A stretch of DNA of 64,000 nt from CADEEN01 sp963783785 (GTDB lineage Bacteria; Pseudomonadota; Gammaproteobacteria; Burkholderiales; Burkholderiaceae_C). Below, piece by piece: positions 55,749 through 64,000 of this stretch. The stretch is taken from assembly GCA_963783785.1 (NCBI GenBank), contig CAWAOQ010000011.1, positions 123,098 to 187,097 of the forward strand. Reading direction: 5' to 3'. Within the stretch, counting starts at the first letter, position 1. Each line of letters opens with the position of its first letter. Below the pieces are notes generated by a model. That model was not told the origin of the DNA, did no database searches, and was given only the letters and a program-made list of their open reading frames with translations. Made by a program: the position numbers and the translations under genes.

Positions 55749-57878
55749 TCAGAGCAATCCTGCGCCGCGCGCCCACTGGTACTTCGCGCCGAGCACCGCA
55801 ACGGGAATCTCGGTCGAATAGGCATAAGCCGGGATGCCGTGCTCGTAGAGATACTGCGCGGCCTCCTCGACCTGCACGTCGCCGGCCAGCGACGCCACCA
55901 TCGGCTTTTCGATGCCCTTGGCGAGCATTTCTTCGCGGGCCTCGACCATGATCTTCGCGAACACCATCGGCGGCGTGACGATGGTGTGCCAGTAGCCGAG
56001 GATCAGTGCATGAATGCGTGGGTCGGACAGGCCCAGCAGCACGGTGTTCTTGTAGGTCTGCGGCGGTTCGCCGCCGGTGATGTCGACCGGGTTGCCGGCG
56101 GCACCGAACGGCGGGATGAACTTGCGGAACGCCGCATCGAGATCGGCCGGCATCGGCATCAGCGTCAGGCCCTGGTCGACGCAGGCATCCGACAACAGCA
56201 CACCCGAGCCGCCCGCGCCGGTGATGATGACCACGTTTTCGCCCTTGGGCGTGGGCAGGATCGGCACGCCGCGAGCGAAGTCGAGCAGGTCGCGCAGGGA
56301 GCGTGCGCGGATCACGCCGGACTGGCGCAGCACGTCCTCGTAGATCTTGTCGTTGCCGGCCAATGCGCCGGTGTGCGAGCTGGCCGCCTTGGCACCGGCC
56401 GACGTGCGACCGGCCTTGAGCATGATGACCGGCTTCTTCTTGGACACCCTCTTGGCCACCTCGGCGAAGGCGCGGCCGTCCTTCAGGTCTTCGCAGTGTT
56501 GCGCGATGACCTTGGTGTTCGGGTCCTGTTCGAAGAACAGCAGCAGGTCGTCTTCGTCGATGTCGGACTTGTTGCCCAGGCCGACGATCGCCGAGACGCC
56601 CATCTTGGCCGATCGCGAGAAGCCGATGATCGCCATGCCGATGCCGCCCGATTGCGACGACAGCGCTGCCGAACCCTTGACGTCATAGGCGGTGCAGAAC
56701 GTGGCGCACAGGTTGGCCGGCGTGTAGTAGAAGCCGTAGATGTTCGGCCCCATCAGACGGATGTTGTACTTGTGGCCGATCTTGACCAGTTCGGCCTGCA
56801 TCTCGTGCTCGCCGGTCTCTGCAAACCCGGAGGGAATCAGCACCGCGCCGGCGATGCCCTTCTCGCCGCACTCGATCAGCGCGCCGGCCACCAGCTTGGC
56901 AGGGATCGCGAAGACCGCCGTGTCGATCTCTCCCGGAACGTCCTTGACGCTCTTGTAGGCCTTGTAGCCCATGATCTCGGTCGACTTCGGGTGGATCGGG
57001 ATGATCTGACCTTTGTAGCCGCCGTTGATCAGGTTCTTCATCACCGAGTTGCCGATCTTGCCGGCTTCGTCGGACGCGCCGATCACGGCCACCGATCTGG
57101 GCTGCATGATGCGGTTCATCGACTTGACGACATCGGCCTCTGCCGGGCGGTGACGTGCCGGTTTCGCATTGAAGTCGACGACGATGCGCACGTCGGCAGC
57201 GATCGCGCTCGATGGGGTCGCGAAGACCGGGTTCAGGTCCATCTCGGCGATCTCGGGGAAGTCGCTGACCAGTTCGCTGACACCGACGATCAACTTGGCC
57301 AGAGCCTCACGATCGACGGCTTCGCCGCCGCGCACGCCTTTGAGCATCTCGGCAGCCTGGATGCCGTCGAGCATCGACAGGGCGTCGTCGCGCGTCGCCG
57401 GCGCGAGGCGGAAGGTGATGTCCTTCAGCACCTCGACCAGCACGCCGCCGAGCCCGAAGGCCACCAGCTTGCCGAAGCTGCCGTCGGTCACCGCGCCGAC
57501 GATCACCTCCTGCCCGCCCTTGAGCATCTGCTGCACCTGCACACCGACGACGCGGGCGTCGGCCTTGTACTTCTTCGCATTGGCCAGGATCGTGTCGTAG
57601 GCCTTGGTCGCCTCGTCGGCGCTCATCACACCGACGATCACGCCGCCGGCCTCGGTCTTGTGCAGGATGTCGGGCGAGACGATCTTCATCACCACCGGGT
57701 AGCCCATGCCGCTGGCCAGTTGCGCAGCCTGCGCCGCGCTGGTGGCCACGCCTTCCTGCGGCACCGCGATGCCGTAGGCGTCGCAGACCAGCTTGCCCTC
57801 GGGGGCGGTGAGTGAATCGCGCCCGGCCGCCTTGACGGCGTCCAGGATCTGGCGGACCTTGGCCTTGTCTCTGTTCAT
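55749..57878 (-). CDS. ADP-forming acyl-CoA synthetase (acetate-CoA ligase family) in the oxalate operon
   Basis: 709 residues with both halves of an NDP-forming acyl-CoA synthetase in one chain: ATP-grasp domain first (about 10-240; YPVVMKIVSPDILHKTEAGG), then CoA-binding Rossmann domain (about 255-345; RSVAVIGASDEAGKIGNSV) and the ligase-CoA domain with phospho-histidine His502 in SSHTGALAG. The family makes or uses an acyl-CoA with ATP/ADP. Sitting between frc and fdsB, it may activate formate or oxalate as the CoA ester, or recover ATP from formyl-CoA. That is inference; acetate or another acid cannot be excluded. Confidence 0.85.
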   Translation of the reverse strand: MNRDKAKVRQILDAVKAAGRDSLTAPEGKLVCDAYGIAVPQEGVATSAAQAAQLASGMGYPVVMKIVSPDILHKTEAGGVIVGVMSADEATKAYDTILANAKKYKADARVVGVQVQQMLKGGQEVIVGAVTDGSFGKLVAFGLGGVLVEVLKDITFRLAPATRDDALSMLDGIQAAEMLKGVRGGEAVDREALAKLIVGVSELVSDFPEIAEMDLNPVFATPSSAIAADVRIVVDFNAKPARHRPAEADVVKSMNRIMQPRSVAVIGASDEAGKIGNSVMKNLINGGYKGQIIPIHPKSTEIMGYKAYKSVKDVPGEIDTAVFAIPAKLVAGALIECGEKGIAGAVLIPSGFAETGEHEMQAELVKIGHKYNIRLMGPNIYGFYYTPANLCATFCTAYDVKGSAALSSQSGGIGMAIIGFSRSAKMGVSAIVGLGNKSDIDEDDLLLFFEQDPNTKVIAQHCEDLKDGRAFAEVAKRVSKKKPVIMLKAGRTSAGAKAASSHTGALAGNDKIYEDVLRQSGVIRARSLRDLLDFARGVPILPTPKGENVVIITGAGGSGVLLSDACVDQGLTLMPMPADLDAAFRKFIPPFGAAGNPVDITGGEPPQTYKNTVLLGLSDPRIHALILGYWHTIVTPPMVFAKIMVEAREEMLAKGIEKPMVASLAGDVQVEEAAQYLYEHGIPAYAYSTEIPVAVLGAKYQWARGAGLL

Positions 57879-57936
57879 GGTGTCCTCGTGTAGGGGTTCG
57901 GGCTCGGGCTGCGGGATGCAGTCGAAGGAGTCGGGT

Positions 57937-59184
57937 TCAGATCACGCGCTCGGCGCGCAGGCCGGCGATGGCATCGGCGCTGAAGCCGAGTTCTGCCAGC
58001 ACCTCGTCGGTGTGCTCGCCCAGCAGCGGCGAGCGCGTCACTTCGGTCGCGCTGTCGGACATCTTGATCGGGTTGCCGACCGTCAGGTACTTGCCGCGCT
58101 TCGGGTGGTCGACCTCGACCACCGTGCCGGTGGCGCGCAGCGCAGGCTCCTCGGCGATCTCCTTCATCGACAGGATCGGGCCGCAGGGGATGTCGTACTT
58201 GTTGAGGATGTCCATCGCCTCGAACTTGGTCTTGGTCATCGTCCACTGCTCGATGCGCGCGAAGATGGGCTTGAGGTGCAGCAGCCGTGCCGCCGGCGTG
58301 GCATAGGCCTCGTCGGTGATCCAGCCTTCCTCGCCGATGACCTTGCAGACGGCCGGCCACACTGCGGCCTGCGTGATGAAGTAGATGTAGGCATTCGGGT
58401 CGGTTTCCCAGCCCTTGCACTTGAGGATCCAGCCCGGCTGCCCGCCGCCCGAGGCATTGCCGGCGCGCGGCACCGCCTCGCCGAAGTGGCCGTCGGGATA
58501 CTGCGGGTACTCGTGCAGCGTGTGCGTGCGGTCCAGGCGCTGCTGGTCGCGCAGCTTCACGCGGCACAGGTTCAGCACCGCGTCCTGCATCGGTGCCAGC
58601 ACCTTCTGGCCGCGGCCGGTGGCGTTGCGCTGGTAGAGCGCGGCGACGATGCCGAGCGCCAGGTGCAACCCGGTGCCGCTGTCGCCGATCTGCGCGCCCG
58701 TCACCATCGGCGGGCCATCGTCGAAGCCGGTGGTCGATGCCGCGCCGCCGGCGCACTGGGCGACGTTCTCGTAGACCTTGCAGTCCTCGTAGGGCCCGGG
58801 GCCGAAGCCCTTGACCGAAGCCATGATCATGCGCGGGTTCAGCTGCTGGATGCGTTCCCACGTGTAGCCCATGCGATCCAACGCACCGGGTGCGAAGTTC
58901 TCCACCAGCACGTCGCACTTCTTGATCAGCCGGTCGAGCACTTCCTTGCCGTTCTTGCTCTTGGTGTCGAGCGTGATCGAACGCTTGTTGTGGTTCAGCA
59001 TCGTGAAGTACAGGCTGTCGACGCCGGGGATGTCGCGCAACTGCCCGCGCGTGGCATCACCCTCGCCGGCCTTCTCGACCTTGATCACGTCGGCGCCGAA
59101 CCAGGCCAGCAACTGCGTGCAGGTCGGGCCTGACTGCACGTGCGTGAAATCGAGAATGCGGACACCGTCCAGTGCTTTGCTCAT
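57937..59184 (-). CDS. frc: Formyl-CoA:oxalate CoA-transferase
   Basis: Moves CoA from formyl-CoA to oxalate, giving oxalyl-CoA and formate. 415 residues, class III CoA-transferase: LDGVRILDFTHVQSGPTCTQ at the N-terminus, VKVEKAGEGDATRG-type region, SITLDTKSKNGKEVLDRLIK, and the catalytic aspartate in GAQIGDSGTGLHL (about residue 170). The length and glycine-rich loop (near residue 260) fit Frc/YfdW. It lies 25 bases downstream of oxc. Confidence 0.93.
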   Translation of the reverse strand: MSKALDGVRILDFTHVQSGPTCTQLLAWFGADVIKVEKAGEGDATRGQLRDIPGVDSLYFTMLNHNKRSITLDTKSKNGKEVLDRLIKKCDVLVENFAPGALDRMGYTWERIQQLNPRMIMASVKGFGPGPYEDCKVYENVAQCAGGAASTTGFDDGPPMVTGAQIGDSGTGLHLALGIVAALYQRNATGRGQKVLAPMQDAVLNLCRVKLRDQQRLDRTHTLHEYPQYPDGHFGEAVPRAGNASGGGQPGWILKCKGWETDPNAYIYFITQAAVWPAVCKVIGEEGWITDEAYATPAARLLHLKPIFARIEQWTMTKTKFEAMDILNKYDIPCGPILSMKEIAEEPALRATGTVVEVDHPKRGKYLTVGNPIKMSDSATEVTRSPLLGEHTDEVLAELGFSADAIAGLRAERVI

Positions 59185-59209
59185 GGTCTAGATCCTTGGT
59201 AGGCGTGGG

Positions 59210-60994
59210 TTACTTCTTCTTTGCCGCGCTTTGCGGGTTCAGGCTCGTGATTCGACCGCTCTCGGTGCCGGCCGTTTCATCGATGACGGCGTTGATCAGC
59301 GTCGGCTTGCCGGAGGCGAGGGCCTCGTTCAATGCCTTGCTCAACTCGCCCGGGGTCGTCGCGTGGACGCCGACACCGCCGAAGGCCTCCATCAGCTTGT
59401 CGTAGCGGGCCCCCTTGACGAACACGGTCGGCGCGACGTCGGCGCCGCCCGACGCGTTGACGTCGGTGCCGCGATAGACGCCGTTGTTGTTGAACACGAC
59501 CACGCACACCGGCAGGTTGTAGCGGCAGATCGTCTCGACTTCCATGCCGCTGAAGCCGAAGGCGCTGTCGCCCTCGATCGCGATGACCGGTTTGCCGGTG
59601 GTCACCGCCGCGGCGACGGCAAAGCCCATGCCGATGCCCATGATGCCCCACGTGCCGACGTCCAGACGCTTTCGCGGCTCGTACATGTCGACGATGCTGC
59701 GGGTGAAGTCCAGCGTGTTGGCGCCTTCGTTGACAACGATCGCGTCAGGGCGGGCTTTGACGATCTCGCGGATCGCACCCAGCGCGCTGTGGAAGTTCAT
59801 CGGCGTCGGGTTGAGCGCCAGCGTAGCCGCCATCTTCGACAGGTTCTTGTCCTTGCGCTCGGCGATCGCGCCGGTCCACTCGGCCGGGGGCTTGACCCAG
59901 TTCGAGTCGACGCCGGCCAGCAGCGCCGACACGCAGGAGCCGACGTCGCCGATCAGCGGCGCTGCGATGGGCACGTTGCTGTCGATCTCGGTCGGCGCGA
60001 TGTCGATCTGGATGAACTGCTTCGCGTTCGGTGCGCCCCAGGTCTTGCCCTTGCCGTGCGACAGCAGCCAGTTCAGGCGCGCACCGACCAGCATCACGAC
60101 GTCGGCCTCGGCCAGCACGTACGAGCGTGCGGCCGATGCCGATTGGGCATGGTTGTCGGGCAGCAGGCCCTTGGCCATCGACATCGGCAGGTAGGGAACG
60201 CCGGTCTTCTCGACCAGCGCACGGATCTCCGCGTCGGCCTGGGCATAGGACGCGCCCTTGCCGAGCACGATCAGCGGCCGCTTGGCGCTCTTGAGCAACG
60301 CCAGCGCGCGCTGGACGGCATCGGGCGCGGGGATCTGTCGGGGCGCCGGATCGACGACCTTGATCAGCGACCGCTTGCCCGCTGCGGCGTCCATCGTCTG
60401 CGCAAACAGCTTGGCGGGAAGGTCGAGATAGACGCCGCCGGGCCGGCCGGACAGGGCGGCGCGGATGGCGCGCGCGATGCCGACGCCGATGTCTTCGGCG
60501 TGCAGCACACGGTAGGCCGCCTTGCACAGCGGCTTGGCGATCGCGAGCTGGTCCATCTCCTCGTAGTCGCCTTGCTGCAGGTCGACGATCTCGCGCTCGC
60601 TCGAGCCGCTGATCAGGATCATCGGGAAGCAGTTGGTCGTCGCGTTGGCGAGTGCGGTCAGGCCATTCAGGAAGCCAGGGGCCGATACCGTCAGGCAGAT
60701 GCCGGGCTTCTTGGTCAGGTAGCCGGCGGCCGCGGCCGCATTGCCGGCGTGCTGTTCGTGACGGAACGAAATCACGCGCATGCCTTCGGCTTGCGCCATG
60801 CGGGTGAGATCGGTGATCGGAATGCCGGGCAGGCCGAAGATCGTGTCGATGCCGTTGAGCTTCAGGGCCTCGATGACCAGGTGGAAGCCGTCGGTCAGCG
60901 CCGGTGCGGGTGTTTCGCCTGGCATGCCGAGGGGTCGTATTGCCTTGTCATCGGCCGTGGAGCTGGCCGGTGCGGCCTTGACTACTGACGACAT
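59210..60994 (-). CDS. oxc: Oxalyl-CoA decarboxylase
   Basis: Converts oxalyl-CoA to formyl-CoA and CO2 using thiamine diphosphate. 594 residues: pyrimidine-binding domain (FGLPGIPITDLTRMAQ, SFRHEQHAGNAAAAAGYLT with the catalytic Glu nearby), central domain (RPLIVLGKGASYAQAD) and the ThDP/Mg motif EGDSAFGFSGMEVETICRYN ending in NNNGVYRGTD. The start ATG 60994 (MSSVVKAA) has AGGAG upstream. It leads the operon oxc-frc-acyl-CoA ligase-fdsB-fdsA and is divergent from a Crp/Fnr regulator. Confidence 0.95.
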   Translation of the reverse strand: MSSVVKAAPASSTADDKAIRPLGMPGETPAPALTDGFHLVIEALKLNGIDTIFGLPGIPITDLTRMAQAEGMRVISFRHEQHAGNAAAAAGYLTKKPGICLTVSAPGFLNGLTALANATTNCFPMILISGSSEREIVDLQQGDYEEMDQLAIAKPLCKAAYRVLHAEDIGVGIARAIRAALSGRPGGVYLDLPAKLFAQTMDAAAGKRSLIKVVDPAPRQIPAPDAVQRALALLKSAKRPLIVLGKGASYAQADAEIRALVEKTGVPYLPMSMAKGLLPDNHAQSASAARSYVLAEADVVMLVGARLNWLLSHGKGKTWGAPNAKQFIQIDIAPTEIDSNVPIAAPLIGDVGSCVSALLAGVDSNWVKPPAEWTGAIAERKDKNLSKMAATLALNPTPMNFHSALGAIREIVKARPDAIVVNEGANTLDFTRSIVDMYEPRKRLDVGTWGIMGIGMGFAVAAAVTTGKPVIAIEGDSAFGFSGMEVETICRYNLPVCVVVFNNNGVYRGTDVNASGGADVAPTVFVKGARYDKLMEAFGGVGVHATTPGELSKALNEALASGKPTLINAVIDETAGTESGRITSLNPQSAAKKK

Positions 60995-61128
60995 GGTTGT
61001 CTCCTGCGGGTCGGGTTGGATTGGGGTGCCCGGTGTGCTCGATGGGCTCACGCTGGGTTGATGCGGCGTGGCTGTCAGGGGCGGCGACGCATGGGACTTA
61101 TGATAGAAATTCGCTGCATTTTTCGCCG

Positions 61129-61142
61129 TTGACCGCGGTCAA
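61129..61142. promoter_or_regulatory. FNR-type box between oxc and the Crp/Fnr gene
   Basis: TTGACCGCGGTCAA is a perfect 14-base palindrome with the TTGA-N6-TCAA layout of the FNR/DNR branch. It is 30 bases before the regulator ATG and about 135 before the oxc start, so it probably serves autoregulation and/or oxc control. Confidence 0.65.
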
Positions 61143-61172
61143 GATTCCCAGTTTCTCAGGGCTCCAGTTCCG

Positions 61173-61787
61173 ATGATCAGCACGCCAATCGAGAAGCATC
61201 CGGAACGCAACGTCATTCGCCTCGAGTTGAGGCAGAACACCGTCCTGAAGGAGATGACCGACGCCGAGCGCGAGGAACTCGAGCCGCACCTGGTCATCGT
61301 CGATTGCAGCAAGGGCGACAACCTGCTGCACCAGGGTGTGCACGAGATGGAGCAGTACTTCGTGCTCGACGGCATCCTCAAGCGCGTGGTCACCAACGCC
61401 GATGCCAAGGAGATGATCCTGCGCTTTGCCGGCGAGCGCGACATGGAGACCAGCTATGCGGCCTGGCGACTGAACACGCCCACGCCCTACAGCATCGTGT
61501 GCCTGACCAAGGCCAGGGTGGCCAAGCTGCCGATGCCGATCTGGGTTGAATTCCTGGACCAGCATCCGAAGTTCAAGTCGGCGTTCGAGTACCAGGTGAT
61601 GCGCCTGATGAGCGAGATCATGGCGCACACGATCACGCTGCACCTGTTGGACGGGCCCGGGCGCGTGCACCGATTCGAGCGCAAGCACCCGGACTTCGCC
61701 GAGCGCATACCCAAGAAGGAACTGGCCTCCTACCTGAACCTTTCGGCCGAGACGCTCAGCCGGCTGAAGCAGCGCGGCAAGATCTGA
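61173..61787 (+). CDS. Crp/Fnr-family transcriptional regulator
   Basis: 204 residues. N-terminal cyclic-nucleotide-binding-like barrel (LVIVDCSKGDNLLHQGVHEM, EQYFVLDGILKRVVTNADAK) and a C-terminal winged HTH (RIPKKELASYLNLSAETLSR). It lacks the N-terminal cysteine cluster of true FNR, so it is not an oxygen-sensing iron-sulfur protein of that kind. Divergent from oxc, with a palindromic FNR-like box between them; likely regulator of the oxalate/formate operon. Confidence 0.9.
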   Translation: MISTPIEKHPERNVIRLELRQNTVLKEMTDAEREELEPHLVIVDCSKGDNLLHQGVHEMEQYFVLDGILKRVVTNADAKEMILRFAGERDMETSYAAWRLNTPTPYSIVCLTKARVAKLPMPIWVEFLDQHPKFKSAFEYQVMRLMSEIMAHTITLHLLDGPGRVHRFERKHPDFAERIPKKELASYLNLSAETLSRLKQRGKI

Positions 61788-61829
61788 CGCTGAGCGTGCA
61801 CGGGGGTGATCCCGCGCGCGCCCGGACGT

Positions 61830-62663
61830 TCAGGCCCTGGCCGACGGGAACAGGCGAGACGTTGCCATCACGCGAAGCTGGTTGTCCACGCCCTTCACGC
61901 CGGGGACCGCGGCGGTGACCTGCTCGGCAGCGGCCTTCTCGTGTTCGTTGAGCACGATGCCGCGCAGCGTGACCTGGCCGGCCATGCTCTCGATCGTGAC
62001 ATTCACGCCATGGGTTTCCTGGTGTTCCCGCAGTGCCGCGCGGACGTGGGCGCTGAGCGCCATGCCGTGCAGCAGCGTGCGCGACGCCTCGGTCTCGGCG
62101 AACTCCGGTCGGGTGAGCAGCGACTTGATCTGCTGCACGCAGGTGTCGACCGACAGGCGGTCGGTGTTCAGCACCATGTCGAACAGCACCGGATCGCCCC
62201 AGTCGACACCGAACTGGTCGTGCATGCGCGTGGCGTTGGCGTGATCGCTGCGCCGGATCTCGGCCTGGGCGAGTTCGACATCGTCGGTGTCGAGCTCGTT
62301 CATCAGCCACTGCACCCGCTTCTCGAACGGACGCATGATGCGGATGCAGGGCACGTGCGGTACCGGTCGCAGCAGGCAGGTCGCGCCCCAGCCGCGCACG
62401 ACCACGTTGCCGCGTGCCGCCGCTTCGAGCACCTCTTCGGCGGTGTACACCGCGATCGCATCACGGTCGGCCCGCAGCCGCTCGAGGGTCCCGGCCTTGC
62501 CGCCGCGCAGCCGGTTGATCAGGCTCTTCGAGACGTGCATCTTGTCGGCCACACGCTCGGCCACTTCGTGCTGCAACGTCGAGAGATTCAGTTCCTGCGC
62601 CAATTGCTCGGCGATGTCCTGGGCCAGCGAGCCCATTCCCTGGGTCAGTGCAATGACGGGCAT
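61830..62663 (-). CDS. Cytidylate-kinase-like protein with C-terminal BON domain
   Basis: 277 residues. The first 190 resemble the cytidylate-kinase-like family (MPVIALTQGMGSLAQDIAEQ with a degenerate nucleotide loop, VVVRGWGATCLLRPVPHVPC, RMHDQFGVDWGDPVLFDMVL). The last 75 form a BON domain (ALREHQETHGVNVTIESMAG, VTLRGIVLNEHEKAAAEQVT), normally a phospholipid- or ligand-binding fold. The Walker A lysine is missing (GMGSLAQD), so kinase activity is doubtful. It lies 15 bases downstream of tctA on the same strand, suggesting co-transcription. Confidence 0.8.
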   Translation of the reverse strand: MPVIALTQGMGSLAQDIAEQLAQELNLSTLQHEVAERVADKMHVSKSLINRLRGGKAGTLERLRADRDAIAVYTAEEVLEAAARGNVVVRGWGATCLLRPVPHVPCIRIMRPFEKRVQWLMNELDTDDVELAQAEIRRSDHANATRMHDQFGVDWGDPVLFDMVLNTDRLSVDTCVQQIKSLLTRPEFAETEASRTLLHGMALSAHVRAALREHQETHGVNVTIESMAGQVTLRGIVLNEHEKAAAEQVTAAVPGVKGVDNQLRVMATSRLFPSARA

Positions 62664-62678
62664 GTCCGTTCCTTTCGG

Positions 62679-64000
62679 TCAATCCACCGGACGCTGGGCG
62701 CTGAGCTCATCCACCTTCGGTTGGCGAATCATAGCCAGCACCTTGGAGATCAGCGGCCAGAACAGCATCAGCAGCGCCAGCGTGGTGATCGAGCCGACCA
62801 GTGGGTTGGCCCACATGATCGAGATCTCGCCCTGCGACACCAGCATCGCCTGGCGGAACGAATCTTCGGCCTTGTCGCCCAGCACCAACGCCAGCACCAG
62901 CGGTGCCAGCGGGTAGTCGAGCTTCTTGAAGACATAACCGACGACGCCGAAACCGAGCATGAACCAGATGTCGAGCATCGCGTTGTGCACGGTGTAGGCC
63001 CCGATGGCGCAGATCACGATGATCACCGGCGCAATGATCGAGAATGGAATGCGCAGGATCGACGCGAACAGGGGCACCGTCGTCAGCACGACGATCAGGC
63101 CGACCAGGTTGCCCAGGTACATGCTGGCGATCAGGCCCCAGACGAAGTCCTTTTGCTCGACGAACAGCAGCGGCCCGGGTTGCAGGCCCCAGATCAGCAG
63201 GCCGCCCAGCAGCACCGCAGCGGTCGGCGAGCCGGGAATCCCTAGCGCCAGCATCGGCAGCAGGGCGCTGGTGCCGGCGGCATGCGCGGCCGTCTCCGGC
63301 GCGACCACTCCCTCGACCTCGCCGGTGCCGAATTTCGGCCCGTTGCGCGAGAACTTCTTGGCCAGGCCATAGCTCATGAACGACGCCGGTGTAGCGCCGC
63401 CGGGCGTGATGCCCATCCAGATGCCGACCAGCGAGCTGCGGATCGAAGTGGCCCAGTACCTGGGCAGCTCCTTCCACGTCTCCCACACGACTTTCGGGTT
63501 GATTTTTGCCGCCTTGCCCGAGAACTTGAGGCCTTCCTCCATCGACAGGAGGATCTCGCCGATGCCGAACAGGCCGATCACCGCGATCAGGAAGTCGAAG
63601 CCGCGCATCAGTTCGGTCTGGCCGAAGGTCAGCCGCAACTGGCCGGTGACGGTGTCCATGCCGACCGCCGCCATCGCGAAACCGAGTGTCATCGCGACCA
63701 GGATCTTGAACGGCGAGCCCTTGCCCATGCCGACGAAGCTGCAGAACGTCAGCAGGTAGACCGAGAAGAACTCGGGCGCGCCGAACCTCAGCGCGAACTT
63801 GGCCACCATCGGCGCCAGGAAGGTGATCATCAGCACGGCCACGAAGGCGCCGATGAACGACGACGTGAATGCCGCCGTCAGGGCCTGGCCAGCCTTGCCC
63901 TTCTGGGCCAGCGGGTAGCCGTCGAAGGTGGTCGCCACGGACCATGGTTCTCCCGGGATGTTGAACAGGATCGAGGTGATCGCACCGCCGAACAGCGCGC
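62679..64000 (-). CDS. tctA: Tripartite tricarboxylate transporter permease TctA, 5' end beyond the window
   Basis: Large membrane subunit of a TctABC-type secondary transporter for di/tricarboxylates. The frame continues past the right edge (ALFGGAITSILFNIPGEPWS), so the N-terminus is missing; about 440 residues are visible. Family blocks are the LFNIPGEPWSVATTFDGYPL loop, MGITPGGATPASFMSYGLAK and the second substrate loop HAAGTSALLPMLALGIPGSP, with about ten helices. The binding protein TctC and small subunit TctB are not in view and may lie to the right. Uptake of oxalate or a related acid is suggested by the neighbouring catabolic genes. Confidence 0.92.
   Translation of the reverse strand, partial: ALFGGAITSILFNIPGEPWSVATTFDGYPLAQKGKAGQALTAAFTSSFIGAFVAVLMITFLAPMVAKFALRFGAPEFFSVYLLTFCSFVGMGKGSPFKILVAMTLGFAMAAVGMDTVTGQLRLTFGQTELMRGFDFLIAVIGLFGIGEILLSMEEGLKFSGKAAKINPKVVWETWKELPRYWATSIRSSLVGIWMGITPGGATPASFMSYGLAKKFSRNGPKFGTGEVEGVVAPETAAHAAGTSALLPMLALGIPGSPTAAVLLGGLLIWGLQPGPLLFVEQKDFVWGLIASMYLGNLVGLIVVLTTVPLFASILRIPFSIIAPVIIVICAIGAYTVHNAMLDIWFMLGFGVVGYVFKKLDYPLAPLVLALVLGDKAEDSFRQAMLVSQGEISIMWANPLVGSITTLALLMLFWPLISKVLAMIRQPKVDELSAQRPVD

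Overview
The window is high-GC DNA with overlapping start/stop codons, GTG starts and gene content typical of a free-living betaproteobacterium. The best guess is order Burkholderiales, in the Leptothrix/Rubrivivax/Methylibium neighbourhood. This is inferred from gene content only.

Region 1 (about 1-21.5 kb) deals with ions and osmotic stress. A MarR regulator, a ClC chloride channel and an RlmN-type methyltransferase (cut by the left edge) form a leftward set. Next come a Pal/OmpA lipoprotein, a trehalose operon (otsA-otsB, with a membrane-anchored OtsA) and a divergent GH15 enzyme. A ten-gene Mrp-like antiporter operon follows (E, F, G, DUF4040/MrpA C-terminal module, B, C, three D-type subunits and a small membrane protein). 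Then come two CPA2 antiporters, a LapA-like protein, a YbdK-type glutamate-cysteine ligase and a DUF3014 protein. Four near-identical palindromes (half-site ATTTG) lie upstream of the MarR, pal, otsA/GH15 and DUF3014 genes, which suggests one regulon.

Region 2 (21.6-32 kb) is mixed: an S4 RNA-binding protein, the formaldehyde pair frmA-fghA, small proteins (GIY-YIG-like, DUF1810, orphan HicA-like, DUF3047), a ClsC-type phospholipase D lipoprotein, an orphan solute-binding protein, a protein joining an S1/P1-nuclease/phospholipase-C-like domain to a likely outer-membrane barrel, and a lipoprotein hydrolase.

Region 3 (about 32-42.4 kb) is an accessory island. It holds a lipoprotein of unknown function, a dead IS3 element, a large secreted dimethylformamidase-like protein with near-identical 273-bp Ig repeats, an IS256 fragment, a complete-ended IS66 element with an extra passenger gene, a truncated gene, a 28-bp perfect palindrome, and a 3' half of tRNA-Val that looks like an attachment site.

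Region 4 (42.4-64 kb) is catabolic. MmgE/PrpD, LysR, two fumarylacetoacetate-hydrolase-family enzymes, a ketopantoate-reductase-like protein and an ion transporter form a carboxylate cluster. UspA and a TerC-UspA fusion follow. A leftward oxalate operon (oxc, frc, ADP-forming acyl-CoA ligase, fdsB, fdsA) would take oxalate through formyl-CoA and formate to CO2 and NADH. A Crp/Fnr regulator sits divergently from oxc beside a perfect FNR-type box. A cytidylate-kinase-like/BON protein and a TctA permease (cut by the right edge) finish the window.

Several otherwise well-conserved genes carry single-base frameshifts (ybdK, the 48-kb transporter, terC-usp, tnpC and the last Ig repeat). Assembly indels are as likely as real decay for most of them.
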